DNA of 64,000 nt from Phorcus lineatus (lineage: Eukaryota; Mollusca; Gastropoda; Trochida; Trochidae): assembly GCA_921293015.1 (NCBI GenBank), contig OV121088.1:20311645-20375644 (forward strand), given 5' to 3'. How positions within the stretch are numbered: position 1 is the stretch's first letter; the number at the start of each line of letters is the position of its first letter. Under the pieces are notes generated by a model, which saw only the letters and a program-made list of their open reading frames with translations, searched no databases and was not told the DNA's origin. Made by a program: the position numbers and the translations under genes. Positions 45,341 through 56,240 of this stretch are shown in pieces.

Positions 45341-45567
45341 AAATTCTCACTTGGCACCCTATACGATGACATTTAAGCTCCTTAAGGGTAAGAAAATGCC
45401 CTTTTAGTGTAGTCATCCCCACTTCGAAAACATAGGTGCGATACACTTTAACTTTTAGTGGCAAAAACTCTTATTTTTTTAAGTTTGTGCAACCAAACGC
45501 TGCACCAATGTATCGCTTATTCATAAACTGACTATTCACAGATGAATTTATACCTACATGAACTCAT

Positions 45568-45650
45568 ATGAAGTAAGAAATACAATTAATATAATTAACG
45601 ATAGACAATCTGTCATTCCCCGTCACGAGTTGGTTTATTTTATATGTTTA
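45568..45650 (+). repeat. Single-arm copy of the hairpin at 34881-35026
   Basis: ACAATCTGTCATTCCCCGTCACGAGTTGGTT matches the right arm of that hairpin. Confidence 0.75.
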
Positions 45651-45831
45651 TAAACCACATGGTTAATCATAAGTGGTGATATATTTCCAATATATGTTGC
45701 ATTGCTTAGAAAAGTAACGTCTATATACTTTGCACTCTTCGACCACCTACTTTGGTAGGTTTTATCGAATGGTATGTTTGCGACTATTATTAGACTACAA
45801 GCAAAATATCTATAAATAGAAACTTTACAGC

Positions 45832-46125
45832 GAGCGCTCACAGACCAACGAAAATGCTATGCTTAAATTTTTTTAATATTCAAAAACTCTTCATTTTTAA
45901 AAAGTTTGAAATTCTAGGTTATTGCAAATGTAAAACAATTAAAACAAACAGTAGTAATTGGTTTAACAAGCTTAGGTGCGCTCACAGACCAACAAAAATG
46001 CTATGATTGAAATTGTGAAAATTTAAAGAGGTTTCCTTTTAAAGAAGTATGTTATTGTAGTTTATTGTAAATCTAAAACATTTAAAACAAATGCCATTAA
46101 TTGGTTTGGCAAGCTAAAGTACAAA
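45832..46125 (+). repeat. Tandem duplication, two units of about 145 bp
   Basis: GCGCTCACAGACCAACGAAAATGCTATG (45835) recurs with CAACAAAAATGCTATG at 45978. Both units continue to a common AATTGGTTT..AAGCT ending. Confidence 0.85.
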
Positions 46126-46242
46126 CGTTTCAAACGGTCGTCGAAAGGTTGAGATTAATATATATCGTTATACCATCTACCATACATAAGTAAACATTAT
46201 TAAGAAATTGTTTCTCTTCAACACATTTAAGATGTTCCTGAC

Positions 46243-46764
46243 ATCATAACAGCCGGTTGCATCTTCAACAGCACAGTGCAAAAACCTGATGAGAATTTAA
46301 GTGCATGTGTAACAACCTTGAGGAGAATTTCAGAAGACTGTAATTATGTTGAACACTTACTGATGTGGTTGAAAGACAGGTTTGTAGTTGGGGTATACAG
46401 TGGAAATATTAGGCGTAGGTTACTGCAAGAAAAATCCACAATGACCTTTGAAACGGCATACCAAATAGCCTTGTCAATGGAGACAGCCAGAAAGGAAGCT
46501 AGAGCTATACAAGGTAACAATACAGCTTCAGTAAATAAGTTGACAACCCAGAACAGAAAGGGGCCACAGAAAAGTTCGAACAAGGGTAAATCAGGTACTT
46601 ACAGACCATGCACTAGATGTAACCTAGAAGAACACAAACCACCAGACTGTCCCTACATCTCTCAACATGTAACAACTGTAGCAAGATTGGGTATCTATCC
46701 CGCGCATGTCACACACCTGAATCAGGGAATTACGGTAAAACCGAAAATCAACCCATATGAATGA
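46243..46764 (+). pseudogene. Ty3/Gypsy Gag remnant with one zinc knuckle
   Basis: Start of a decayed LTR retrotransposon (Ty3/Gypsy). It reads a capsid C-terminal segment (KPDENLSACVTTLRRIS, then RRRLLQEK and TAYQIALSMETA) followed by a basic linker and a CCHC zinc knuckle, C-TR-C-NLEE-H-KPPD-C, near 46611-46652. A second knuckle seems shifted out of frame after CPYIS. It is 5'-truncated: no matrix region, LTR or primer site was seen. In the family, Gag forms the cytoplasmic particle that packages the element's RNA. A TGA at 46762-46764 separates it from the protease segment in the same frame. Confidence 0.8.
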
Positions 46765-46797
46765 TGTGGAAGGAGGGGATTTGAGTCAGAAGAGGAC

Positions 46798-47148
46798 GTG
46801 TTTGATGAATTGTTCATGGTTTCATCAGTAATGCACAAAGAAAGTACGGGGAAGTCGAAGAAAACTATTATTGTTAACTATCAGCCATTCAAGTTTGAAA
46901 TTGATTTTGGATCAGGTGTAACTATAATCAATGAGGAAATCTACAAGTCTGCATTTCCTGACATGCTTTTGAATGGGACAACCTGCAAACTAGAAGCCTA
47001 TCTAGGTACAGGACTTCCAGTGATAGGAAAACTAAGTTTTGTTTTAAACATAGAGTTTGCGACAATGAAACTATTTCTGATAGTCGTCAGAGGAAAGGGG
47101 GCATCATTGTTAGTACATGGAACCATGAAAAAGCAAACTATCAACTAA
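46798..47148 (+). pseudogene. Ty3/Gypsy aspartic protease remnant
   Basis: Retropepsin-like segment with the active-site loop reading FEIDFGSGVTIIN: the catalytic Asp is kept but the usual Thr/Ser after it is Phe. It is followed by a KLEAYLGTGLPVIGKL flap-like region and then SLLVHGT, where a hydrophobic-Gly pair is expected. It lies in the same frame as the Gag remnant and directly ahead of the reverse transcriptase fragments. Confidence 0.72.
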
Positions 47149-47239
47149 CACCATCAGCTCAAGGGAAGAAGATTCAGATACTAGCCTTGCTATGGTCTGT
47201 TTACATAATTTCAAGAAGTTTTTGACAAGGGTCTATACT

Positions 47240-48046
47240 AGGACATTTGAAAGAATGTGAAGTATCTCTAGACATTGAAGGAGATGCTAGCCCAATCTTC
47301 TGCAAGGCACGCACTGTACCATTGGCTCTGCATGCAAAGTTGAAAGGGAAATAGACACAATGGAGAAAGAAGGTATCATTGAAGCAGTGCAATATTCACA
47401 GTGGCAACTTCAGTCGTTCCAGTACTCTAGTCATCGGGAGAAGTATGTCGTTGTGGGGACTACAAGACGACACTCAACAATTACATACAGGTAGAAACCT
47501 ACCCAATTGTGAATGTTGAAGAACTACAACCGAACTGAACGGACTTGAAGAATTCAACAAAGTCGATCTGAAACATGCATATCAGCAGCTGCAACTTGAT
47601 GAGAAGTCTCGGAAACTGACAACAATCAACACTTCAAAAGGACTGTATCAGTTCAGAAGATTGTCGTATGGTGTTAGCACAGCACCAGCATTGTTCCAAA
47701 GAATAATTGAGATGGTACTCAAGGGTATCAAGCGAGTCTTCGTGTTCATGGATGACATTTGTGTCACTGGATGCAACGACAAGAACACATGTCCAACCTG
47801 AAGACGGTGTTACGAGCACAACAGAAAATAGGACTGAAACTGAGGCCGGACAAATGCAAGTTCTTCCTGAAACAAGTTCAATCTCTAGGTTTCATCGTTG
47901 ATGAGAAGGGAATTCACCCAACCAGGGAGAAAGTCACAGCAATCCGCAAAGCACCAGAACCCCCAAATGTGTCAGAACTGAGATCTTATCTTGGAATGAT
48001 GAACGTTCATGCCCAACTTGGCAAGCACATTGGCACTGTTGTATGA
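47240..48046 (+). pseudogene. Ty3/Gypsy reverse transcriptase remnant, several frames
   Basis: Fragments in order: CKARTVPLALHAK (about 47305), KVDLKHAYQQLQL (motif A, about 47562), SYGVSTAPALFQRIIE, FVFMDDI (motif C, catalytic Asp pair, about 47740-47757), LKLRPDKCKFF, LGFIVDEKGI and LRSYLGMMN. At least three frame changes and stops separate them, so it is inactive. RNase H downstream is barely readable. Confidence 0.85.
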
Positions 48047-48439
48047 TCTTCTACGGAAAAATCAGCAGTGGAAGTGGTCCAAAAGATAACAGGAATCATT
48101 CAAGAAATCCAAGGAGTTCTTCATGGATGAGACATTCCTATTCTGAACTAGAGACGCCATCATCTTTAGAGTGTCCAAGTTCAGGCAGTATATTTTAGGA
48201 CGAACCTTCACACTGGTCACAGATCATAGTCCGCTTCGACTGTTTCATGGAAACTTCACGATCAACATGCAGGAATGGTTAGAATGAAGTAAGTCACAAG
48301 ATCAATTTAAAGGGACCAGGACTTGACATTAGAATGAGAACAAAGTAAGACTTTGCATTGACTACCAGGACAATGCAAACCAACACACAGCAGCTCCATC
48401 TACATTCTGGAAATGGCCTTCGTCACCATGGTCACGATA

Positions 48440-49110
48440 TTTTTCATCGATTTTCCTGGATTATTTTAGGACCATGTATTCTTAGTCGTAGTTGATGCTC
48501 TATCCAAGTGGATAGAAGTGATACCGCTTCAATCAACCACAGCAACTGTCACCATAAGGCACTTGAGAAAAGTCTTCTCACTTTTTGGACTACCAGAACA
48601 TATTGTGACAGACAATGGGTCTCAATTTACCTCCGAGGAATTCCCGAAATTCCTATAAATAAACAACATTCGTCACACTCGTACAGCACCCAAGAATCCG
48701 GCTACGAATGGACTAGCTGAACGAGCAGTAGAATCACTTAAACTGGCTCTGAAGAAGATAAAAAATCAAGAAGGTGACATTTCTGACAAGCTACAAAACA
48801 ACACAAAACGCTACAACAGGTAAAACTCCAGCCGAGTTGCTTATGCGGCGACAACTGCGTACACGACTTTTCAGCAAAGAGACCATCAAGAGAAAGTCTG
48901 ATGTCAATTAAGGAAAGAAGATCCAACTGACAATACAGCACAATTTATCAAAGTAGGTGAGGCAGTGTTTGTGGTTAATTTCGGAGTTCAACGCGCCCGA
49001 TGGGTCCAAGGGGCTTTTCTAGAAGGGCAAGTTTCAGTCGGACAGCCGGTGTGGCAGAGACATGCTGATCAAATCAGACCACGGCGAGTTGATTTGACCA
49101 CAGAGTTGCC
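48440..49110 (+). pseudogene. Ty3/Gypsy integrase remnant
   Basis: DDE integrase core: first Asp in VVVDALSKWIEV (about 48490), second Asp in IVTDNGSQFTS (about 48602), Glu in NGLAERAVESLKLAL (about 48709). After stops and a frame change come TPAELLMRRQLRTRL, VFVVNFG, RWVQGAFLEGQV and HADQIRPR, the C-terminal chromodomain-side region of the family. The zinc-binding N-terminus is not legible. Confidence 0.8.
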
Positions 49111-49184
49111 CAAAGGTCATGGGCCCTATCATTTACTCTCATGACATAAAAGGAAATACCAAAGTGGGTTTTAAAGAGACGATT

Positions 49185-49310
49185 CTTAGTTCTTCATGCA
49201 AACTAAACTAAGCGCTTAACTGAATTTTTAAAAACTAATACATTTGTCTTATGTGATCATTCTATGTTTCTTTCTTTTCTAAGGTTGTATCGGACAATCT
49301 TAAACAATAA
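49185..49310. repeat. Dispersed repeat, partner of 960-1085
   Basis: Follows the Gypsy integrase remnant by about 75 bases; see 960-1085. It may be the start of a 3' LTR that cannot be delimited here. Confidence 0.5.
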
Positions 49311-49314
49311 AATG

Positions 49315-50399
49315 TCGGAAGAAAGAACGTGTAGGTCTAAATAGTCTAAATCAAAGCCATGGTAGCCTACATTACGAATGATTATATACTTCTCTACTCC
49401 TAGTGACTAGGGCGGTAACACGCAGGAGGAATAAATTTTATTTTCCATAGTTATTCATTCATTTCAAGTTAATAGTTTACTTTTATATTTTTATTTACAC
49501 GTATCACAGAAATACCGTTTAGTGAACAGCTGTCAAACAAAAACAGTAAAATAATCGTTCTGATTGGGTTTGGGTTGAGAAAACAATTATTTGAAAAAGA
49601 AATAATGACGCGGATGATTCAGAATTATTAAAACACCTAACTTAGCTGTCCGAGGAGAGATGGGTTGGAATAGTCCCTTTTGTAGGCCAAAAAATATATA
49701 TACTCAGGTTTTGGCGTAAACTAGAAGGTACTACAGTATCCAGGTTGCCAAGTGTCATAACGAAGTGGTCTCGTCAGTTTAACAGATCATGGGTTAACTC
49801 TGTTAATAGTTATTTTCAAAATTGCAGCTTCCAGTCAATGATATCGATAACTTGACAGGACTTGATTTAAAATTATCTTGTGAGTGGATACGAGCTCTCG
49901 ATGAACAGGAATGACTTGTGGAATTGTGGAACTATCGGGGTCAACAAAATGGAAACAAACTTCGAACATATAGGCTTTTCAAGAGTTCACTATCGGCTGA
50001 GCCGGTTGTCACAAAATTGATCCCCAGTTCCCACCAAAGCGCTTTGGCCAAGTTGCGTTGTAGTTCGTTCCCCTTGGAAATAGAACGTGGTAGGTTCACT
50101 AGACCACTTAGAAATGGTTAAACCATTGGCCGCACTTGTTCATCGCATGTACAGAGGATAATATTATATACAACTTAGTTTTGGTTTGGGTGGGGTAGGG
50201 TTATAGTGATACATGTACATGTTTGAAGAATGTATAATATTTAGGTAGTGATTGGGGGGAAGGGGAACGCAAATGATTTGTTTTTTATTTATATGCATAC
50301 ATTTTACCATTTTAGATATGATATTAGATGTGATACTGTTTTAAAATGTCATGAAAACGAAAACTAGCATGTGGCATACAAATGAAATATCTTTCTTCT
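49315..50399. other. Non-coding, nothing recognised
   Basis: Includes a 67-residue frame at 49918-50121 without support. Confidence 0.4.
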
Positions 50400-51959
50400 T
50401 CTTTTGTAATACCATCACATTCAAATTCAATAATTAATTTAATGGTCTCCTATTGCATTTTCACGCCTTCGTCCCGTTGGTAACCATCGGCAATATGTCA
50501 AACTTCCTGTCATTATGGCATTCAACTGCTACTAAGTTGATTGTCACGCATCTAATCATTATGAACCAATGAACTTGTAGAATGTATATATTCCAGCAAT
50601 GAATTGAAGAGCCACTCCATGATTTTCATAACATATTATTTACCTTTGATACGAACCTAAATGTCATATGTGGTGATATAATATCAAAACAACTTAACTT
50701 TTTATGTCCAAAAGACATATATATGACAAATACTGGTTTTCCATGAAAATCTAAAAACAGCCTTATACATGTACAGAGGTGTAGATATCACGTCAAATAT
50801 ACATGGATACTAGTTATTTAACCTAACAAACACTATTAACTCCTAACTGGCCTCCTCGCTGTGTTAGATAAGTCTCCAAAATTACGTTTGACTATTTGAC
50901 GCGCCACTGTCCGGTTTTCGATCACAATTGCGAAGTTCTGCCTTCATATTGTCACTGTAAAAAACCAACAAGCTTTAAAATGGGTCTTTTTGGTAACAGT
51001 CGATACTTCGCGATCAAATGACACCATTGATTAAGTTTGGCATAGATGACTCCAACAACTCACGGAGTGACTCTTTAAGAGGTGGAGATCATGCAATTCT
51101 ACCGATGATGACAATCATTTGAAAAAGTAGATCGGTTGTAACTGTTACCAAAATTCTTCCGAATTATATTGGATGTTTCTAACGCTGGCGCCAAGAATAT
51201 TATTATATCATTGATTGTTAAATTCAAACACAGAGATATTTCCACACGGTGTGAGATGTTATATTAGATTACAATATATGTTAAATAACTATATAAAAGG
51301 AATAACCCATTTTTGGTACTAAGGTGCCATGAAAGATAAGTGAAAGAAAAGAATTTTTCTGCCAAATATGATACAAATGTCAATACAGTTAACATATATG
51401 ACATTGTCCTTCGTTCATAAAAAAACTTTCATTGTGTCACGACAATTTAAAACTTTATATCGATAAATACATGATATAACAATACCTGTTATTCAATAGT
51501 GGCGGATCACTCACAGCCAAAGTTCTAAACTTTTTTGCGATAAACCCATCCGAGAAAACCGCGTCCAGGGATTGTCACAGTCCAATCAAAGTGGATACAA
51601 GGCGACGTAGAAGGAAAGTTGATATCATGAAGCAGTTACATATCGTACTGATTTATGAATTCTTTCGGTCATGCTATTGCTTTGGCTGTTGAATCAGCTT
51701 AAAAATGCAGAGAAAATCAAAGAGCTGGAGTTTCAGCTGACTCCTAACACGTCACACACTGGGTGTACCTTCGAGTCCTGCTTTGATGATTTTGTCAAAG
51801 CTTTTGCCCGTCGGTTATAAAAAAACGGGTTTAAAAGATGTCCTACTTGTCGAATTTGTCGGTACATTTTCCAATTTTTTGGATCTGTTGTTTTTTTATA
51901 AGTGATATGTATACAGATAAGAAATTGAAATAATCAAAATTGTACGTTACGCCTCCTCT
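50400..51959. mobile_element. TTAA element, copy B, carrying a nested MITE
   Basis: Homologous to 15040-16112 (shared GAACCAATGAACTTGTAG, TCATTGATTGTTAAATTCAA, AAAACCGCGTCCA, GGATTGTCACAGTCCAATCA and ending GTTACGCCTCCTCT followed by TTAA at 51960-51963). The left tip could not be matched. The MITE at 50608-51074 is inserted within it. Confidence 0.75.
50608..51074 (-). mobile_element. TTAA MITE, complete copy nested in copy B
   Basis: Inverted relative to 30792-31261. The left flank is TTGA (mutated TTAA, 50604-50607) and the right flank TTAA (51075-51078). The empty site is seen in copy A as AATTAAGAG near 15233. Confidence 0.9.
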
Positions 51960-51963
51960 TTAA

Positions 51964-53195
51964 CCCACATGTTTTTACGTAAATATTGCGAAACCGCGCT
52001 GACACTTGTGCGCCGCTCTGCAAATCCGGTTGGCCGGTATGCAAGAAGATCGGCAGCTCTCGGCATCTTCCGTAATGTGACGTAATAGTAGTCCGTCATT
52101 CTCGCCCCGGCGTGAAAACTGCAGTAGGCCGACATCAAACAGTTCAATAACATGCTTTTGGTTGGTACATTTCGACACTTGAAACGTGTTTCCCCCAAAT
52201 TACACACCAAAGTCATTAAATCAATGACGGAAAAATACTAAAAAAATGGTTGAGTTACAGTTTTGAAAATCAAGAATAAGTTCGTCAAATCGACGTTTAA
52301 GATACGTTGTGCCTGTAGTCAGTATATTTTGTCGTTAGGTTGATGTTTTTTATTTGATTTAAAGTATATTTTCAATACATACAATAAAATTAATTTACAT
52401 ATTTAATATAGTTATAAAAATCTAGGGGTTACCCGGAAGTAAGAAATATAGACATAAATATTTAGGTTTTTTTTACATTAGACAAAGAGAAATGTTAATA
52501 AATAAATAATGTTGATCACATGAATTTAAAGAAATAATTAGCAAATAAGTGTTAAATTCTTTTTTAGATAAAGAAATAATTCCCCTTTTTTTATTTTTTC
52601 AACATCATTATGTAGATATATATAGTTAACACAAATGATAATTGATTGTTTGAAGGTGAATGAAAATGACAAATGAAGTAAATATGTTTTATTAAATTAC
52701 AATGATTTTGGGAATGCTTAGTTATCAGAAAACATGTATTCAATGTATTTTAAAATTAAATTCAGGCACTCTTTCTCAAATCAAGTTTGTTATTCTGGAT
52801 TTCTGATACTCGCCTGAATTCATTCATGATAGATTTAACTAAACACTTATACACATGTACATTTCTAGCATATTGTAGGTGTAACTTAATCAGAAAACAT
52901 CATTTCTAAAATAACAAGAGCTCTCTTGTTTTCAGGTGAAATATCATAAATATAAAAACTCTGTTTTGACTATATCATTGACTCCTATCATATAACACAT
53001 GCAAAAGAATAAAACACTACAAATAAGGGTCTGGGCAGATTTATTAAGCTAAGCTTAAAGATACAATTGACAATCATTATTCGAAGTATCTAACTAGATC
53101 AACATGCGGTGATCATACAATGACACTAAAAAGGTGTTACAATCTCCCAGTCCAACCTAACAGGATAATAGAAAAAAATAGGAATGAACAAGAAA
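51964..53195. other. AT-rich non-coding stretch
   Basis: An 89-residue minus-strand frame (52216-51947) runs into the end of the TTAA element and has no known match. The rest is low-complexity AT-rich sequence. Confidence 0.4.
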
Positions 53196-53199
53196 AGAG

Positions 53200-53860
53200 A
53201 GGAACGTGAAAAATTATGTAGGAAGTTCCAACCCAAATCTCCGGAGCGCCTGAAACTGAGACCTGTCATTATTTTTGAAATAACGCAAGTAAGCAGAACT
53301 TTTCCAAAACCCGATGTCTTGGATGATTTCACCAGGCAAACCTACTGAAAAAGCGCAGGTAGCTCCGCCACGCCGGAAAGAGTGACCAGTAACTTTTTCT
53401 CTAACTCCATTTTGCTGTAGACAATAGACAATAATTTTTCAAGTGAATGAGCTGGGTTCAGAGGATGAGACTCTATATCCGGGAGATGTGACTCAAGGAC
53501 TTTTCCCTAAACTGCAAGGTTTTGGAGTGCTGCAAACGAACAGAAAATCCACCATTAACGCCCAATACATGTTTAGACAAATGCCTTTGTTTGCATCAAA
53601 AACACCTCTACATAGAAAATTGCCTGGTCGTAACATTGCATAAAAAGCCACTAAGCAAGCGGTCCATATGGAAACACCAACTAGAATATCCAAATTTAAA
53701 TTGTTAAACAACAACAATAACATTTTAGGTGTAATGGGCGTGGCTCCAGTCTGAGCGTCTCCCAGCTCTCTTTTCACACCTTTGAAGACATGATGCACGT
53801 GCCAGTTGTCAATTGGGTCTGTCGAAATAGTAGAGCAGGTGAGAAGGAAACAGTTAATAC
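53200..53860 (-). pseudogene. Tyrosine recombinase fragment (DIRS/Ngaro/Crypton-type), broken
   Basis: On minus: WHVHHVFKGVKRELGD, then PITPKMLLLLF, then ACLVAFYAMLRPGNFL, where the Arg is in the position of the first catalytic Arg. After frame changes come a NPAHSLEKLL-like remnant of the PVRALE box and then VTGHSFRRGGATCAF, with the catalytic His-x-x-Arg. WKSSAYLRYF follows, holding the candidate nucleophile Tyr. Between the two halves (53440-53520) at least two frame changes are required. A possible acceptor (TTTCGACAG) precedes the N-terminal part. It differs in sequence from the recombinase at 14.2-16.9 kb. Confidence 0.75.
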
Positions 53861-54366
53861 CAATGTAATTATGTTGTTATAGGTAACAAGTGTACGTTTG
53901 ATGTCAAATGTGATGTTATTATGATTCTAAAACTTGGTTTTCATAATCCTCTTTAATGACAAGATTATCAACAATAATTCTAATAGAAATCAAAGTCAAT
54001 TTTCCTACTCTGTTTCTTTATATAAAAAGTGTTTCTTTTCTTCCTGTATTATTTTTGTCCGTTACTTTTTTTCCTGTTATATTACTTTTTTCCTACATTC
54101 CGTGTTCCATGGGTCATAAGAAGTCACAGAAAAAAGTCACACATTTTCTAGGAAAAAAAGTCACAGGAAAAAAAGTCACAACTTCTTATTAGCCATCAAT
54201 AAAAACAATAACACACACATATTTCATAACATTATTCTTTAAAACAATAACATTCATGGTAATTTCTTTACTTTTGTCTTTCAAAATTGTCCGGGCCACA
54301 CAAATAGCCTTTGTTAGCACTAATCTCAGACTTATCAGCACCATACTATACACCTATCTGGACATT
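53861..54366. other. Non-coding with repeated AAAAAGTCACA words
   Basis: At 54060-54185 ACTTTTTTCCTG words face several GAAAAAAAGTCACA words. Related words occur at 54668 (inverted) and 55218. They may be sub-terminal repeats of the MULE-like relic. Confidence 0.4.
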
Positions 54367-54369
54367 TCA

Positions 54370-54665
54370 ATACTCTTTATTGATACGGATGTTCCACCCA
54401 ACCCCATACAAGAATTCGGGAATGGTTTTCCTCTGACAGACACGGTCTTGGCAGAGGTTCTTCAGCTGCTGTAGCATTTTCTGGTACTTCTTTCTAATCT
54501 TCCTGACGGGTTGATTGCCAATATTGCATCGTGTGCAATGATGGTCTGCACAGTGGTTTCTTCTTTTTTGAACCGTTCCACCACTCTCCAAATGTGCGGG
54601 TGATGCTAAACGACAAGGTTGAAGAACTTGTGATTCCAGCCTTCGCAGATGTTGTTGGTACATTT
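54370..54665 (-). pseudogene. MULE-like transposase C-terminal remnant
   Basis: One frame reads NNICEGWNHKFFNLV, a stop, HPHIWRVVERFKKEE and QTIIAHDA. The next frame then reads IGNQPVRKIRKKY, LQQLKNLC and KTIPEFLYGVGWNIR. This order matches the C-terminal end of the MULE transposases that mollusc genomes carry together with PHD-like and FLYWCH zinc fingers. One stop and one frameshift are present. The central catalytic part is missing. Confidence 0.6.
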
Positions 54666-54814
54666 TATAATAATTTGTGACTTTTTTTTCCTAAATTCGT
54701 TCCATGTCTTAAGGGCCGAACACAAAAAACAAACAACATAGCAAAAAATCAGAAAAAAAGATTCCATCTTTTATTGACATCGTAACAACCCTTTTTAATT
54801 TTGGCACTATTATG

Positions 54815-55140
54815 GATCAAAGTGGTGTAGTGGTTACTGTGTTGGCCCTTCACGCCGACGACTCAGGTTCGAATCCCGGTGGAGACACCAAAAATTTGTG
54901 ACCTGGGTCCAAAACTGTGTTGTGTCCTTGCGCAAGGCACTTCATCCACATTGCACTCAGTCTATCCAGCTGTTAAAATGGGTACCTGAATATAGGGTTG
55001 TACGGACCTATACGGTCGCACTTAGTAGCAGCTTTGAAAGTACACTTCCCTCAGGGTAATGATGTAGGTAGTGTTTTGAGCATGTCTTAGGACGTGGAAA
55101 AGGCGCCATATAACTATCCACATTATTATTATTATTATTG
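54815..55140 (+). mobile_element. tRNA-derived SINE
   Basis: Head AGTGGTGTAGTGGTTAC (A box) and GGTTCGAATCCC (B box, about 54866), central TCCTTGCGCAAGGCACTTCA, tail AAGGCGCCATATAACTATCC then ATTATTATTATT. Same family as 42268-42577 but more complete at the 3' end. It lies between the two parts of the MULE-like relic. Confidence 0.92.
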
Positions 55141-55297
55141 TTCAGCACTATTCACACTTTCAGGTGTAGAAAAACAGTTTTCTACATTACTGATTAAGAC
55201 TAGAAAACAGAAACAAAAAAAGTCACACATTTCTAAAGTCTTCATAAATTATTAAAACGTTACATTTTTACACGAATTGCGAGAAATAATGACTTAC

Positions 55298-55608
55298 ACT
55301 TCATGGACTGTATCACTGTCATTCATTGACACATCTGGTGCTTCAATTGTCGAATCCAGTTCTATGTTGAAGTCAGGTAGCACGTCAGTGTCAAAACTCG
55401 CAACCAATGCTTCACATTGAATGTACATGAAGTCAAAATCTTTGCCAGTATTACATAATCTCAAATATTCGTCTCTAGTTATTTCTGTGCCACATGTCCT
55501 GTGAGTCCATGAATGACATTTGTCACATTCAAGGGCGTGTTGGTTGCGCCTGACAGTTTTGTCACGCTTTACACAATGATACAGACACTCTTGCCTATCG
55601 ACATCGAC
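55298..55608 (-). pseudogene. PHD-like zinc-finger exon of the MULE-like relic
   Basis: Inferred exon with acceptor TTGTTCACAG and donor GTAAGT. It encodes CLYHC, then NQHALECDKCHSWTHRTCG, then DEYLRLCNTG and YIQCEA: a C-x-x-C / H-x-x-C arrangement like the PHD-type finger that precedes FLYWCH/MULE transposases in molluscs. It ends in an acidic tail. It is open throughout, but it abuts the truncated BEL element at its 5' side and has lost its partner domains downstream, so it is treated as a relic. Function would be DNA or chromatin binding by analogy. Confidence 0.55.
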
Positions 55609-55611
55609 CTG

Positions 55612-56240
55612 TGAACAATGAGAGCAGTCTACCAAGTCCTGGCCACACTGTATGACCCCATTGGTTACCATGCACCATGCATTTACTCAGAAGCCTCAGA
55701 AACCAGTTTACCCAATGGGAATCAGAACTTGATGAGATCCCCAATGTCTGTCTCAACAAGTGCTACATTCCATCCTCTTTTAAGACCATCAACATTCATC
55801 AACAGTTGCATGTATTCTGCGATGCCTCTGAACGCATCTATGGCTCAGTTGCTTATCTCAGGACTGAGAACTCTGAGGATGATGTTCATGTCAGGTTCGT
55901 ATCTGCATGAAGCCACGTAGCACCAAAAAAAGAGCTCTCGATGCCCAGACTTGAAGTGTGTGCTGCCCTTACAGGTGCCCAGCTTTCAAACACTTTGAAT
56001 CGTGAGTTGGGTCTCTCCCCCACCGAAACCTTCTTCTGGAGTGACTCAACAACAGTTTTCACGTGGTTAAAGTCTGACTCATGTCGCTATAAGGTTTTTG
56101 TTGGCACATGGGTATCCGAAATCCAGTCCCTTACCCCAGTTGATAGCTGGCATTACGTTAATACAAAACAAAACCCTGCTGATGATTTGACACGAGGGAA
56201 ATCGCTCAGAGAGTTATGTGAAGAATCCCGGTGGCGTAAT
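55612..56240 (+). pseudogene. BEL/Pao reverse-transcriptase tail and RNase H remnant
   Basis: Begins RAVYQVLATLYDPIGYHAP, the BEL/Pao sequence at the end of the reverse transcriptase, then shifts frame near 55676. RNase H follows with its acidic residues visible: Asp in HVFCDASERIYG, Glu in PRLEVCAALTGAQL and Asp in FFWSDSTTVFTWL. HYVNTKQNPADDLTRG is the family's ending. A TGA at 55908-55910 lies in frame between the first two motifs. RNase H would remove the RNA strand during reverse transcription; this copy is broken. Confidence 0.85.

Larger units (their letters stand above)
42240..45359. mobile_element. DNA transposon with GGGTGCCAAGTGAG ends and AGTAAGCTTACT sub-terminal repeats
   Basis: The left end GGGTGCCAAGTGAGACTTTA (42240) is mirrored by TAAATTCTCACTTGGCACCC (to 45359). 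The left repeat continues through CGCTAT, is cut by a SINE (42268-42577), then resumes with TTAGTAAGCT, the mirror of AGCTTACTAAATAGCG at the right end. Sub-terminal AGTAAGCTTACT and near-variants occur at least eight times at 45130-45330 and three times at 42577-42690. Without the SINE it is about 2.8 kb. No transposase was recognised. Confidence 0.75.
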
